From CAYPGJ01 sp050174775 (GTDB lineage: Bacteria; Planctomycetota; Phycisphaerae; Phycisphaerales; UBA1924), in NCBI GenBank assembly GCA_050174775.1, contig JBFXJP010000004.1:124001-188000 (forward strand): 64,000 bases of DNA, written 5' to 3'. Below the pieces are notes generated by a model. It saw only the letters and a list, made by a program, of their open reading frames with translations, was not told where the DNA came from and made no database searches. A program made the position numbers and the translations under genes. This document shows positions 1 through 10,400 of the stretch, piece after piece (the first letter of the stretch is position 1; the number at the start of each line of letters is the position of its first letter).

Positions 1-12
1 GGGTTGAAGCCG

Positions 13-3000
13 ATGCGCGCACCTGTGTCCGTTTTCTCGTGGGCTCTGTTCGTGGGGTTGGGGTTGGCGGCGCTGCCCGTGTCGGCACAGGAGGGGGCTG
101 GGGCGGAGAAACCCGCCGAGGGCGCGAAGGAGGAGAAGAAGAAGGAGTCGTGGGACGTGAACAACCCGCCGTACGAGCGGTTCACGAACACGATCGACAC
201 GGACGAGGGGACGTGGATGTGCGTGGACGTTTCTCCGGACGGGGAGGAGATCGTTTTCGATCTGCTGGGCGATCTGTACGTGATGCCGATCGACGGGGGC
301 GAGGCCAAGGCGATCACGTCGGGGATGGCGTGGGACATGCAGCCCAGGTTCAGCCCGGACGGGAAGCAGATTGCGTTCACCTCGGACCGGTCGGGGAAGG
401 ACGGCAAGGCCGGGGACAACATCTGGGTGATCGATCGGGACGGGTCGAGCGCGCGCCAGATCACGGCGGAGTCCTTCCGGCTGGTGAGCGGGGCGAGCTG
501 GTCGCCGGACGGTGAGTTCATCGTGGCGCGGAAGCACTTCACGTCGCGCCGGTCGCTCGGCGCCGGGGAGATGTGGCTGTATCACCGCACGGGCGTGGAA
601 GGGGGCTCGTCGGCGGGCTTGCAGCTGACGGAGAAGCCGACGGAGCAGAAGGACGTCAACGAGCCGATCTTCTCGCCTGACGGCAAGTACCTGTACTACT
701 CGGAGGATGCATCGCCCGGGCAAAACTTCGAGTACGACAAGGACTCGAACGGGCAGATCTACATCGTGAACCGGCTCGAGCTGGCCACGGGCGAGAAGGA
801 GCGGTACATCACGGGCCCGGGGGGCGCGTGCCGGCCGATGCCCTCTCCGGACGGGAAGACGATCGCGTTCGTGCGCCGCATCCACGGCAAGACCGGGTTG
901 CACCTGTTCGACATCGCCACGGGAGGCGTGACGCCGGTCTACGACGACCTCGAGCGCGACATGCAGGAGGCGTGGGCGATCCACGGGGTGTACCCGACAT
1001 TCGCGTGGACCCCGGACAGCAAGTCGATCGTGTTCTGGTCGCGCGGGAAGATCCGGCGCTACGACCTGATGCTGAGGGAGGCGCGCGTGATCCCCTTCCA
1101 CGTGAAGGACTCGCGCGAGGTGAGCAAGGCGGTGCGCTTTGCGCAGGAGGCCGCGCCGGAGACGTTCGACGTCCGGATGCTCCGGTGGGTGCAGGTCTCT
1201 CCGACAGGTGATCGCGCGGTGTATACGGCCCTGGGTCGTCTGTACGGGCGTGCGCTCCCCACGGGCGAGCCGAAGCGCCTCACGTCCCAGGACAAGGACT
1301 TCGAGCTGTACCCCTCCTTCTCGCGCGACGGGCGCTACGTGACATACGTCACGTGGAACGACGACGCGCTCGGGAGCGTGCGCGTGCTCGATCTGCGCTC
1401 GGGGGAATCGTGGGCCGTGACGCACGAGCCGGGGCACTACATCGAGCCCGTGATCGCTCCGGACAACGAGACGGTGGTGTACGTGAAGGTGGGGGGCGGG
1501 TACCTGACGTCCCCGCTCTGGTCGCGCGACCGTGGCGTGTACATGGCGCCGTTCCAGTCGGACAAGAAGCAGAAGCCGGAGCGGATCACGAAGGACGGCC
1601 GCCGGCCGCAGTTCGGGGCGTCGTCGGACCGGGTGTACGTGATCCGGAGCGATTCGGGCAAGGACGCGGACAACCTGCAGCTCGCGTCTGTAGGACTGCG
1701 CGGCGCCGACAAGGGCGAGGAGCGGACGCACTTCACGAGCACGTGGGCGACGGACTACACGCTGTCGCCGGACGGGAAGTGGGTGGGGTTCGTCGAGCGG
1801 TACCGGGTGTACGTGGCGCCGTTCGTGCAGACGGGCAAGGCGGTGAAGGTCGGGCCCAAGGAGAACTCCTTCCCGATCGCGCGTGCGTCGAAGGAGGCCG
1901 GGGACTTCATTCACTTCTCGGGAGACTCGAAGCGGCTGCACTGGTCCCTGGGCCCGACGCTGCACACGCGCGACCTGACGGACACCTTCGCATTCCTCGA
2001 CGGGGCGCCGGAGAAGCTGCCGGACGGGCCGACGTCGTCGGTGGAGATCGGGTTCGAGGCGTCGCACGACAAGCCCTCTGGGTCGATCGCGCTCGTGGGC
2101 GCGAGAGTGATCACGATGCGCAACGCGATGACGGGCGAGCAGGAGGTGCTCGAGGACGCGACGGTGGTGATCGAGGGGAACCGGATCACGGGCGTGGGCC
2201 CGCGCGACGGGACGGAGATCCCGGCCGGGGCGCACGTGGTCGAGTGTGAGGGGCGCGTGGTCTACCCGGGTCTGGTCGACGTGCACGCGCACGGCGCCCA
2301 GGGGACCAACGGCATCATCCCCGGGCAGAACTGGCTGAACTTCGTGCAGCTGTCGCTCGGAGTGACGACGGTGCATGATCCGTCGAACGACACGGAGACG
2401 ATCTTCAGCGCGTCGGAGATGGTGAAGGCGGGCGTAGCGCGCGGGCCGAGGACGTTCTCGACGGGGACGATCCTGTACGGCGCCGCGGGGTCGTTCAAGG
2501 CGGAGATCGATTCGCTGGAGGACGCGACGTTCCACCTCTCACGGATGAAGGCGGTGGGGGCGTTCTCGGTGAAGTCGTACAACCAGCCGAGGCGTGATCA
2601 GCGGCAGCAGGTGCTGGCCGCGGCGCGGGAGCTGAACATGCTGGTGGTGCCGGAGGGCGGCTCGACGTTCGCGCACAACCTGACGATGATCGCGGACGGG
2701 CATACCGGGATCGAGCACACGTTCCCCGTGGAGATCGTCTACAAGGACGTGCTGCAGCTCTGGAAGGGGACGGAGGTCGGGTACACCCCGACCCTCGACG
2801 TGGCGTACGGGGGGCTGGGGGGCGAGAACTACTGGTACATGGAGTCGGACCTGTTCGCGCACCCGCGCCTCACGGCGTATATCCCGCCCAACATCCTCAA
2901 CCCGCGCGCGCGCCGCCGCATGATGGCGCCGGTGGAGGACTTCAATCACATCCGGGAGGCGCGGATCACAAAGCAGGCGATCGAGAACGGGATCACGGTG

Positions 3001-3426
3001 CAGGCGGGCGGGCACGGGCAGCTGCCGGGCATCAACACCCACTGGGAGGTGTGGTCGTTCGTGCAGGGCGGGATGACGAACTTCGAGGCGCTGCGCTCAG
3101 GAACGATCCACGGGGCGTTCTACATCGGGATGGACAAGGACCTGGGGTCGATCGAGGCCGGGAAGCTCGCGGACCTCGTCATTCTCGCGCCGGGCAAGGA
3201 CCCGATCGCCAACATCCGCGACACGGAGTTCACGGAGTGGGTGGTGGCGAACGGTCGGCTGTACGACGCAAAGTCGATGGATGAGCTGGCGCCCAGCGCG
3301 GGCGAGCGGGGCGAGTTCTTCTGGGAGAAGCCCGGCGCGCGGGTGACGGTGGGCGAGCCGCCGGAGCACGCGGGCTGCGAGGCGTGCGGTCGGCCGGCGC
3401 TCGGGAGCGGGATGGTGGCGCCTTGA
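13..3426 (+). CDS. TolB-like beta-propeller / amidohydrolase fusion protein, exported
   Basis: Residues 1-26 look like a Sec signal peptide (MRAPVSVFSWALFVGLGLAA, then AQE). Residues about 60-680 hold repeated PD40/WD40-type segments with SPDG and FSPDGK motifs, as in TolB and Tricorn propellers. The C-terminal third is an amidohydrolase: metal-binding HAH near residue 758, a candidate carbamylated Lys in FSVKSYN near 854, and a closing LADLVILAPG strand followed by VVANGRLYD. Propeller-amidohydrolase fusions of about 1,100 residues are a known family of presumed periplasmic hydrolases, but the substrate is unknown. ATG at 13 gives a clean signal peptide; an in-frame TTG at 4 is possible, and the true start could lie upstream of the window. 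The stop overlaps the next gene's TTG start (TTGA). Confidence 0.85.
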   Translation: MRAPVSVFSWALFVGLGLAALPVSAQEGAGAEKPAEGAKEEKKKESWDVNNPPYERFTNTIDTDEGTWMCVDVSPDGEEIVFDLLGDLYVMPIDGGEAKAITSGMAWDMQPRFSPDGKQIAFTSDRSGKDGKAGDNIWVIDRDGSSARQITAESFRLVSGASWSPDGEFIVARKHFTSRRSLGAGEMWLYHRTGVEGGSSAGLQLTEKPTEQKDVNEPIFSPDGKYLYYSEDASPGQNFEYDKDSNGQIYIVNRLELATGEKERYITGPGGACRPMPSPDGKTIAFVRRIHGKTGLHLFDIATGGVTPVYDDLERDMQEAWAIHGVYPTFAWTPDSKSIVFWSRGKIRRYDLMLREARVIPFHVKDSREVSKAVRFAQEAAPETFDVRMLRWVQVSPTGDRAVYTALGRLYGRALPTGEPKRLTSQDKDFELYPSFSRDGRYVTYVTWNDDALGSVRVLDLRSGESWAVTHEPGHYIEPVIAPDNETVVYVKVGGGYLTSPLWSRDRGVYMAPFQSDKKQKPERITKDGRRPQFGASSDRVYVIRSDSGKDADNLQLASVGLRGADKGEERTHFTSTWATDYTLSPDGKWVGFVERYRVYVAPFVQTGKAVKVGPKENSFPIARASKEAGDFIHFSGDSKRLHWSLGPTLHTRDLTDTFAFLDGAPEKLPDGPTSSVEIGFEASHDKPSGSIALVGARVITMRNAMTGEQEVLEDATVVIEGNRITGVGPRDGTEIPAGAHVVECEGRVVYPGLVDVHAHGAQGTNGIIPGQNWLNFVQLSLGVTTVHDPSNDTETIFSASEMVKAGVARGPRTFSTGTILYGAAGSFKAEIDSLEDATFHLSRMKAVGAFSVKSYNQPRRDQRQQVLAAARELNMLVVPEGGSTFAHNLTMIADGHTGIEHTFPVEIVYKDVLQLWKGTEVGYTPTLDVAYGGLGGENYWYMESDLFAHPRLTAYIPPNILNPRARRRMMAPVEDFNHIREARITKQAIENGITVQAGGHGQLPGINTHWEVWSFVQGGMTNFEALRSGTIHGAFYIGMDKDLGSIEAGKLADLVILAPGKDPIANIRDTEFTEWVVANGRLYDAKSMDELAPSAGERGEFFWEKPGARVTVGEPPEHAGCEACGRPALGSGMVAP

Positions 3427-3974
3427 ACGGCGTGCTCGTGCTGGGCGCGGCGCTGCTGTGCGCGCTGATGGTCTTCGGGTGCGCGTCGGGGTCGCGCGCC
3501 GAGCGGGAGGTGGGCATGACGACCGTGATCCTGGTTCGTCATGCGGAGAAGGAGGCGGGCCCGGACCCGGCGCTCTCGCCTGCCGGGAGGGCCAGGGCTC
3601 AGGCGTTGGTCGGCGCCGTCCGAGACGCGCTGCCGGCGGGGGAGCGGCTGCACGCGGTGTTGGCGACGAACACGAAGCGCGCGGCGGAGACGGCGCGCCC
3701 CGCGGCGGAGGCGCACGGGATCGGCGTGACGATCGTGCCCCTGGCGGGCGGGGTCGACGGCTACTACGACGACGTCGTGCGCCGTATTCGTGAGGAGCAC
3801 GTCGGGCAGAACGTGCTCGTGGTCGGCCACTCGAACACGACGCCGGAGTTGGTGGAGCGGCTCGCCGGGGTGAGCGGCCTGTCGATGAGCGAGGCGGAGT
3901 ATGAGCGTCTTTTCATCGTGAAGCTGTACGCGGACGGGTGGCGGGTGTGTGAGGAGCGGAAGTACGGGAAGTAG
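3423..3974 (+). CDS. Histidine phosphatase family lipoprotein
   Basis: Histidine phosphatase (phosphoglycerate mutase-like) fold of about 183 residues. The catalytic RHA(E) motif lies at residues 39-41 of VILVRHAEKE, and the second histidine is in VVGHSNTTPELV. The N-terminus is hydrophobic and ends at a lipobox-like FGC (Cys20), so the protein is probably a lipid-anchored, extracytoplasmic phosphatase. A TTG start overlapping the upstream stop (TTGA) gives the shortest N-region with a complete lipoprotein signal and suggests translational coupling with the amidohydrolase gene. An upstream start at 3384 and internal ATGs at 3468 and 3516 are alternatives. The substrate cannot be read from the sequence. 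Confidence 0.75.
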   Translation: MNGVLVLGAALLCALMVFGCASGSRAEREVGMTTVILVRHAEKEAGPDPALSPAGRARAQALVGAVRDALPAGERLHAVLATNTKRAAETARPAAEAHGIGVTIVPLAGGVDGYYDDVVRRIREEHVGQNVLVVGHSNTTPELVERLAGVSGLSMSEAEYERLFIVKLYADGWRVCEERKYGK

Positions 3975-4022
3975 CGCGGGGAGGATTCGCGTGCGCGGGC
4001 GTTTGACGCGACAATCGCGCGG

Positions 4023-5486
4023 ATGCCCGATCTGATTTCCTTCGGCGGGTTCGTGCTGCTCGTGGACTGGAGTCTTCGGGTGCTGTTCTCCGTGCGCATC
4101 ATCATGGCGCGCCGCCCGGTGGCGACGTCGCTCGCGTGGCTGGTGGTCGTGCTGCTCATGCCGTTCCTTGGCGCTGCGGCGTACCTGCTGGTCGGGGAGG
4201 TGCGCCTGGGGGAACGGAGACGAAAACGAGCAGAGGAGGTGACGAGGGCTCTGGAGGGGCGGATCTACGCGCTGTGGGCGCATCGGCATTACGAGTGGCA
4301 CGGGCCGGACTCGACGGAGGAGCGCTTTGCACGCTTTGTGCGCGCGATCGGGGGCTCTCCGGCGTTGCGGGGCAACCGGCTCGAGTTGCTGTCGGATTCG
4401 GATGCGCTGCTGGAGCGCTTGGCCGCGGATATCGACGCGGCACAGTCGCACTGCCACCTGCTGTACTACATCTGGCAGGTCTCGGAGCGCACGGAGATCG
4501 TGGTGGATGCGTTGATCCGGGCCGCGGGGCGCGGGGTGCAGTGCCGAGTGCTGGTGGATGCGGTGGGGTCACGGGAGTTTCTAACGTCGCGCCAGGCGCT
4601 GCGGATGCGCGGCGCGGGGGTGCTGGTGCGGGCGTCTCTGGGCGTGAACGCGCTTCGGATGTTGTTCTCGCGGATCGACCTGCGGAATCACCGCAAGATC
4701 GCGGCCATCGATGGGCGCGTGGCGTACACGGGGTCGCAGAACCTGAACGACTCGACGTTCCTCGAGAAGGCCCGTGTGGGCGCGTGGATCGACGCGTCGG
4801 TGCGCGTGGAGGGGCCCGCGGCACAAGCGCTCGACGGGGTGTTCTTAAGCGACTGGATGGTGGATGCGCCGGACGGGGATCGGTCGATCCCAGATCTGGA
4901 TGCGCTCCTGCCGCCCATCGAGATCTCGCGCGAGACGGGGAGCGTGGTGCAGGTGCTCGCGTCGGGCCCCGGGCCGGCGCCCGAGTCGATCCGCCAGGCG
5001 TTGCTCGCGGCCATTTACGCCGCGCGCGACGAGATCATCATGACGACGCCGTACTTTGTGCTGGATGACGCGTCGCGCCTCGCGCTCCAGGCGGCAGCGT
5101 TGCGGGGCGTGGACGTGACGGTGATCGTGCCGAGACGGTCGGACTCGATGCTCACCGCAGCGGCGGGTCGGTCGCACTATCTGGACCTGCTCGAGGCCGG
5201 GGTGAAGATCCGGCGGTATCGCCCGGGGTTGCTGCACGCCAAGACCGTGACGATCGACCGGGACATGGCGCTGATCGGGTCGACGAACTTCGACCAGCGG
5301 TCGTTCTTTCTGAACTTCGAGATCACGCTGGCGGTGTACGACTCGGACTTTGCGTCGACCCTGCGCTTCCTGCAGCGCGGCTACATGGAGGAGTCGCAGG
5401 ACGTCACGCTGGAGGCGTGGAAGCGGCGGTCGTCGTGGGCGAAGGCCGTGGACAACTCCGCGCAGCTGCTCGGGCCGTTGCTGTAG
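4023..5486 (+). CDS. cls: Cardiolipin synthase (phospholipase D family)
   Basis: 487 residues, the usual length of bacterial ClsA-type enzymes, which join two phosphatidylglycerol molecules into cardiolipin at the membrane. Two N-terminal hydrophobic segments (about residues 5-25 and 35-60) precede two PLD domains. The HKD motifs are visible as NHRKIAAIDG (near 222) followed by GSQNLND, and LHAKTVTIDRD (near 404) followed by GSTNFDQRS. Both motifs are intact, so it should be active. ATG start; the stop is only 4 bp from the convergent stop of the next gene. Confidence 0.92.
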   Translation: MPDLISFGGFVLLVDWSLRVLFSVRIIMARRPVATSLAWLVVVLLMPFLGAAAYLLVGEVRLGERRRKRAEEVTRALEGRIYALWAHRHYEWHGPDSTEERFARFVRAIGGSPALRGNRLELLSDSDALLERLAADIDAAQSHCHLLYYIWQVSERTEIVVDALIRAAGRGVQCRVLVDAVGSREFLTSRQALRMRGAGVLVRASLGVNALRMLFSRIDLRNHRKIAAIDGRVAYTGSQNLNDSTFLEKARVGAWIDASVRVEGPAAQALDGVFLSDWMVDAPDGDRSIPDLDALLPPIEISRETGSVVQVLASGPGPAPESIRQALLAAIYAARDEIIMTTPYFVLDDASRLALQAAALRGVDVTVIVPRRSDSMLTAAAGRSHYLDLLEAGVKIRRYRPGLLHAKTVTIDRDMALIGSTNFDQRSFFLNFEITLAVYDSDFASTLRFLQRGYMEESQDVTLEAWKRRSSWAKAVDNSAQLLGPLL

Positions 5487-5490
5487 GCGA

Positions 5491-6456
5491 TCAGGCCTCG
5501 CCGTCGGGGCGCGGTTTCGCGTCGGGGTCGGACGCGGGGTCGGGGATTTCCGGAATCCACGGATCGCCCGTCTCTCGGCAGACGACGTGGCGCTCGTGCT
5601 CGCCCGCGGCGCGGAGGAGGCGCTGCATGGGCTCGTCGGGGGATGATTCCCCCATGTCGAAGGTGGCATGGTGCGTGGCCATCATCGCGGCAGCGCGCAT
5701 CCGCCGGAACATCTCCCAGGCTTCCTCCGGGGTGGCGTGACGGTGGCGCCAGCCCTCGTAGGCGCCGATGCCGAGCATGGCGAGATCGACGTTCTTGAGG
5801 TTGTCGAAGGCGTCGGTGGCCGCGGTGTCGCCGGCGAAGAGGACGCGGGAGTGGGTCGCATCAACGAGATACGCGTTGTGGCGTCGCCAGCGGTCGAGCG
5901 CGTGACGCGCGCCCCAGTGGTCCGCTTCGAGCGCGGTGATGTCGACACCCCCGACCCGGAAGGTGCGGTTCCAGGGGAGTTCGATGACGCGCCGGAAGCC
6001 CTGCGGGAGGAGGTTGCGCGTTCCCTTGGCGGTGATGACGGTCGTGCGCGCGTCGGCGAGCGTTTCGAGGGAGGGGAGATCGAGGTGATCGAAGTGGGCG
6101 TGGGAGAGGAGGATGATGTCGACGCCGCGCAGCGCGCCCGCGTGCAGGGGCGCGTCCTGGAGGCGCGCGGGGCCGACGGTGCGCCCGACGACGCGCGGGC
6201 CGATGCGTCGGGAGAAGACGGGGTCGGTGAGGACGGTGGTGTTGCCAAACCGGAGGAGGGCGGTGGCGTGGCCGAGCCACGCCGAGGCGAGCCGGTCCGC
6301 GGAGGAGGGGAGGAGGTCGCTCGTGTCCGGGGGCGATGCGGAAGGGTCGGTGGGGGGTTCGCGCAAGGCCTCGGCGATGGCGCGCGGGTAGCGGCGCAGC
6401 TGGGAGCGCACGGACCTGGCACGCTCGCGCAATCGCTCGCTGATGGGGCGCGCCAT
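5491..6456 (-). CDS. Metallo-beta-lactamase-fold hydrolase (UlaG / NAPE-PLD-like)
   Basis: 321 residues. The MBL signature HAHFDHLDLPS lies near residues 119-129, followed by a second metal-binding histidine region (ALEADHWGARH), FAGDT carrying the bridging Asp, and a late ATHHATFD histidine. The arrangement matches the beta-lactamase-superfamily-2 group that includes NAPE-hydrolysing phospholipase D-like proteins and UlaG. The ATG at 6456 is chosen because GGAGGAG lies 7-8 bases upstream on the minus strand; the reading frame is open further upstream but without similarity. It is convergent with cls; a link to phospholipid metabolism is only a guess from that neighbour. Confidence 0.85.
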   Translation of the reverse strand: MARPISERLRERARSVRSQLRRYPRAIAEALREPPTDPSASPPDTSDLLPSSADRLASAWLGHATALLRFGNTTVLTDPVFSRRIGPRVVGRTVGPARLQDAPLHAGALRGVDIILLSHAHFDHLDLPSLETLADARTTVITAKGTRNLLPQGFRRVIELPWNRTFRVGGVDITALEADHWGARHALDRWRRHNAYLVDATHSRVLFAGDTAATDAFDNLKNVDLAMLGIGAYEGWRHRHATPEEAWEMFRRMRAAAMMATHHATFDMGESSPDEPMQRLLRAAGEHERHVVCRETGDPWIPEIPDPASDPDAKPRPDGEA

Positions 6457-6661
6457 CGTGGCTCCTCCGTGCCCGGGGTTCGTGACGACGTTCGAGACGC
6501 AGGACTGTAGCCGGGGTTGCGGGGTGTGAGCGTCAAGGGCGCACATGTGAAGACGCGTGCGGGATTCGCATGAGTGCATGGGGGAATATGAGCGCGGTTT
6601 CATCCCGAACTCATGGGGGTTGCGCGCCGTGGCGCTACAACTCTGACATGCCACACACGCA

Positions 6662-6690
6662 GAAGCCCGCGGCACAACGGCGCGGGTTTC
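6662..6690 (+). promoter_or_regulatory. Hairpin in the leader of the DJ-1/PfpI gene
   Basis: Arms 6662-6671 and 6681-6690 form a 10-bp stem with one G-T pair around a 9-base loop, 40 bases before the start codon at 6731. No U-run follows on either strand, so a terminator is unlikely. It may be a 5' UTR structure. The divergent region 6457-6730 shows no convincing -35/-10 pair. Confidence 0.3.
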
Positions 6691-6730
6691 CATTGCACGA
6701 ATCTGAACTGATGCACGAGAGGAGATGACC

Positions 6731-7297
6731 ATGCCGAGCAACACGCTCAACGGGAAGAAGATCGCGGTCCTGGCCACGGACGGGTTCGAGCAGAGCGAGC
6801 TGCGGGTCCCGGTGGACGAGCTCCGGGGCGCGGGCGCGGAGGTGCACGTGATCGCCCCGAAGGAGGGGTCGATCCGCGGGTGGGACCACGACAAGTGGGG
6901 CACGGCCGTGCCGGTGGACCGCGTCGTGCGCGACGCGGACGCCTCGCAGTACGACGCGCTCGTGCTGCCGGGCGGCGTGATGAACCCGGACCAGCTGCGC
7001 CAGGACAAGGACGCGATCGCGTTCACGCGAGCCTTCTTCAAGGCCGGCAAGCCGGTCTCCGCGATCTGCCACGGGCCGCAGGTCCTGATCAACTGCGGCG
7101 TGCTCGAGGGCCGACACGTCACGAGCTACCCGTCGATCCGCGTGGACCTCGAGAACGCGGGCGCGCACTGGACCGACGAGGAGGTCGTCTGCGATGAAGG
7201 TCTGACCACGAGCCGCACGCCCGATGACCTGCCGGCGTTCGTCTCGAAGACGATCGAGGAGATCGCGGAGGGCCGCCACGCCGGGCAGCGGGCGTAA
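6731..7297 (+). CDS. DJ-1/PfpI family protein (type 1 glutamine amidotransferase-like)
   Basis: 188 residues, typical of the PfpI/YhbO/YraA group, whose members act as glyoxalase-, deglycase- or protease-like stress proteins. The nucleophile elbow AICHGPQ carries Cys113 followed by His114. The start of the fold is KIAVLATDGFEQSEL, and a conserved acid is present in the first helix region. ATG 6731 is preferred over ATG 6725 because GAGAGGAG ends 6 bases before it, whereas it abuts 6725. The gene is monocistronic by spacing; a long divergent gap precedes it and 136 bases separate it from the restriction module. Confidence 0.85.
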   Translation: MPSNTLNGKKIAVLATDGFEQSELRVPVDELRGAGAEVHVIAPKEGSIRGWDHDKWGTAVPVDRVVRDADASQYDALVLPGGVMNPDQLRQDKDAIAFTRAFFKAGKPVSAICHGPQVLINCGVLEGRHVTSYPSIRVDLENAGAHWTDEEVVCDEGLTTSRTPDDLPAFVSKTIEEIAEGRHAGQRA

Positions 7298-7433
7298 GGC
7301 GTACGGGGGAGGGGGCGGCGGCAGTCCGGTCCGCTCGGTTTGTACACTCGTCGCGCAGCACTACCGCGGCCAGTCCCGCCCAGCCCGTTCGTTGGCGTGA
7401 GGCGGCCGGGCCGGCCCGTCTCCGGAGGCGCCC

Positions 7434-10400
7434 GTGGCCAAGAAGAAGCGCGCGACACGCTCATCCTCACGCTCCAAGCCCGCGCACGAACGCGACCCCT
7501 CCTCCCTCCCATTGGGCGACATCCGCCACCCCTCCGCCAAACGCAAGAACATCCCCCCTGCGCGCCTCGCCTCCGAGGGCACGGTCCCCGCCCTCCCCAA
7601 GGCACAGTACGCCTACAACCCACACCTGCCCCCCGTCCTCCGCTTCGATCAGCACGGCGCGCCCGACGCCCTCCCCGAGCTCATCAACAAAGCCCGCTCG
7701 GCCTCCGGCGGCCTCACCGACGACGAGGCCCGCCTGCTCGCCGAGGCCCTGCGCCGCCACGAGCCCTGGCTCGAGTGGACGGGCAAGCGCGAGCAGCCCT
7801 CCTTCTCCGTCGATCCCGTCGCCCTGCACATCCACGAGCGCATCAGCGCGCAGGCCATCCTCAAGGTCGCCGCGCGTCAGGACGCGAGCAAGTCGCTCTT
7901 CGCAGACCCCGAGCAGGAATACCACGAGGCCGTGCAGTTCTACAGGCACGATGTGGACTGGGCCAACCGTCTCATCCTGGGGGATTCGCTGCAGGTCATG
8001 TCCTCCCTCGCGCGCCGGGAGGACCTCGCCGGCAAGGTCCAGATGATCTACATGGACCCGCCCTACGGAATCAAATTCGCAAGCAACTTCCAGCCCGAGG
8101 TCGGCCGGCGCGACGTCAAGGACAAGCAGGAAGACCTCACGCGCGAGCCCGAGATGGTCAGGGCATACCGCGACACCTGGCGCCTGGGCGTCCACTCCTA
8201 CCTCTCGTACCTGCGCGACCGGCTCATCGTCGCGCGCGAGCTGCTCGCCGATACCGGCAGCATCTTTGTGCAGATCAGCGACGAGAATCTGCACCGACTA
8301 TGCACGATCATGGACGAGGTATTCGGTACTTCCAATCGCCTCGGTCTTATTTCATTCGTGACGACTGGCGGACAGACATCAGATCGATTGTCAAGTACCA
8401 CTGACTACCTTGTTTGGTATTCAAAAGATGCGGAACATGCGCGGTATCGCACGCTCTACGCCAAGCGTGGAGATGATGATCAGCTGCCGTCGACGTTGTC
8501 ATGGTACGTCAGGTCATCGATCGACGGTCGTGTAGAGCGATTGTCTAGACAAGACTTGCATGATCTTGACGATGTGAAATCGAGGGGCGAACCGTTCTGG
8601 CTTGCCGATCTGCTTTCTCGCTCCGGCGGAGAATCGACCCAATATCAACTTTGTCTCGACGGTCGTGCGACGACGCCACATCGTGGTGGCTGGCGGACTT
8701 CTGAAAGAGGCATGGATCGTGCTCGGGCAGCAGAGCGTTTGCAGTGGAAAGGCGATGTAGTTCTGCTCAGAAGGTTTCGAGATGATTTTTGGCTATCAGA
8801 AGTATCGGCACTTTGGACAGATACACAGCAAGGTGGATTTCGAAGCAGCGACAAGCTGTATGTCGTGCAGTCGCCAACGAAAGTGATTGAGCGCTGCATG
8901 CTCATGACCACCGACCCCGGCGACCTCGTGCTCGATCCCACATGCGGATCGGGCACCACGGCCTACGTAGCGGAGCAGTGGGGCAGGCGATGGATCACCA
9001 TCGATACCAGCCGTGTCGCCGTCTCGATCGCGCGTCAGCGCCTTCTCACGTCGAAGTTCGATCACTTCAAGACCAAGGCCACACAGCCCGGTCGCGACGG
9101 CCAGCCCGTGCCCGACCCCTCCTCCGGCTTCCACTACAAGACCGTCCCCCACATCACGCTCAAGAGCATCGCGCAGAACGTCGCACTCGACCCCATCTTC
9201 GCACGCCACGAGCCCCTCCTCGACGCCGCGCTCGACAAGGCCAACAAAGCCCTCGCAGACGCCCTCAAGCGCGATCCCTCACTCCCCACGCGCCTCGCGC
9301 TAAAGCTGGGCAAGAAGGAGAAGGAAGAAGGCAAGCGTTCCATCACCGACGCCGATCGGCGCCGCTGGACACTGCCCCCCGAGAACCGCGACCCGAAGGT
9401 CAAGTGGACGATCGATCCCAAGGTCCGCGCGTGGTACCACTGGGAGGTCCCCTTCGACACCGACCCCGATTGGCCGCAGGCGTTGCAGGACGCGGTCACC
9501 GCATACCGCGCCGCCTGGCGCGCCAAGATGGATGAAGTCAACGCCTGCATCGAGGCCAGCGCGCAGCAGGAGGAACTCGTCGATCAGCCCGAAGTCGAGC
9601 GCGGCGTCACCCGCGTCAGCGGCCCCTTCACCGTCGAGGCCGTCCAACCCCCCGAGATGAGCCTCGGAGATGTGCTCGACCTCACGAAGGAGGGCGCCTT
9701 CGCCGGAGAGTCCGACGAACTCGATCGCACCTTCGCCGTCCGCATGATGGAGCAGCGCAACGAACTCGAGGTTGCCAACATCTCGGCCTATCTCGACCAG
9801 ATGTACCGCTTCATCAAAGCCGACGGCGTCCGCTTCCTCAACAACAAGCAGATGAAGTGGACACGTCTCGACGCCATCTTCGAGAGCGGCTCACCTTCCG
9901 GGTTCCACGCAGAGGGACGGTGGGCGCCGGTCGGAGAAGAGAAGCCAGACAGCGGCGAGCGTGCGAACGTGGCCGTGCTCTTCGGCCCGCAGTACGGCCC
10001 GGTCACCGGCCCGGTGGTGATCGAGGCGCTGCGCCAGGCGCACATCCACGGCTACGAGCACGTCGTCATCGCGGGCTTCAGCTTCGACGGCGCTGCGCAG
10101 ACCGGGTACGACAACCAGGCCCACCCCAAGGTGAAGATGCACCTGGCCCACATCCGCCCCGACATCAACCCGGGCATGGAAGGGCTCTTGAAGGAGACGC
10201 CCAAGCCCGGCTCCGGTCAGCTCTTCACCGTCTTCGGCAAGCCGCGCATCACCATCCGCAAGAGCGAGGTGGAGCCCGGCTCAGTCGAGGTCGAGATGGA
10301 GGGCGTCGACATCTACGACCCCGTGACCAACGAGATCCGGTCGAGCACTGCGGGTAAGGTCGCCGCGTGGTTCCTCGACGGCGACTACGACGGGCGGACG

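Noticed and set aside
7298..7433. Left attachment repeat for the tRNA-Glu restriction island
   Set aside because: No copy of the tRNA-Glu 3' end could be found in this gap, so no left boundary is claimed.
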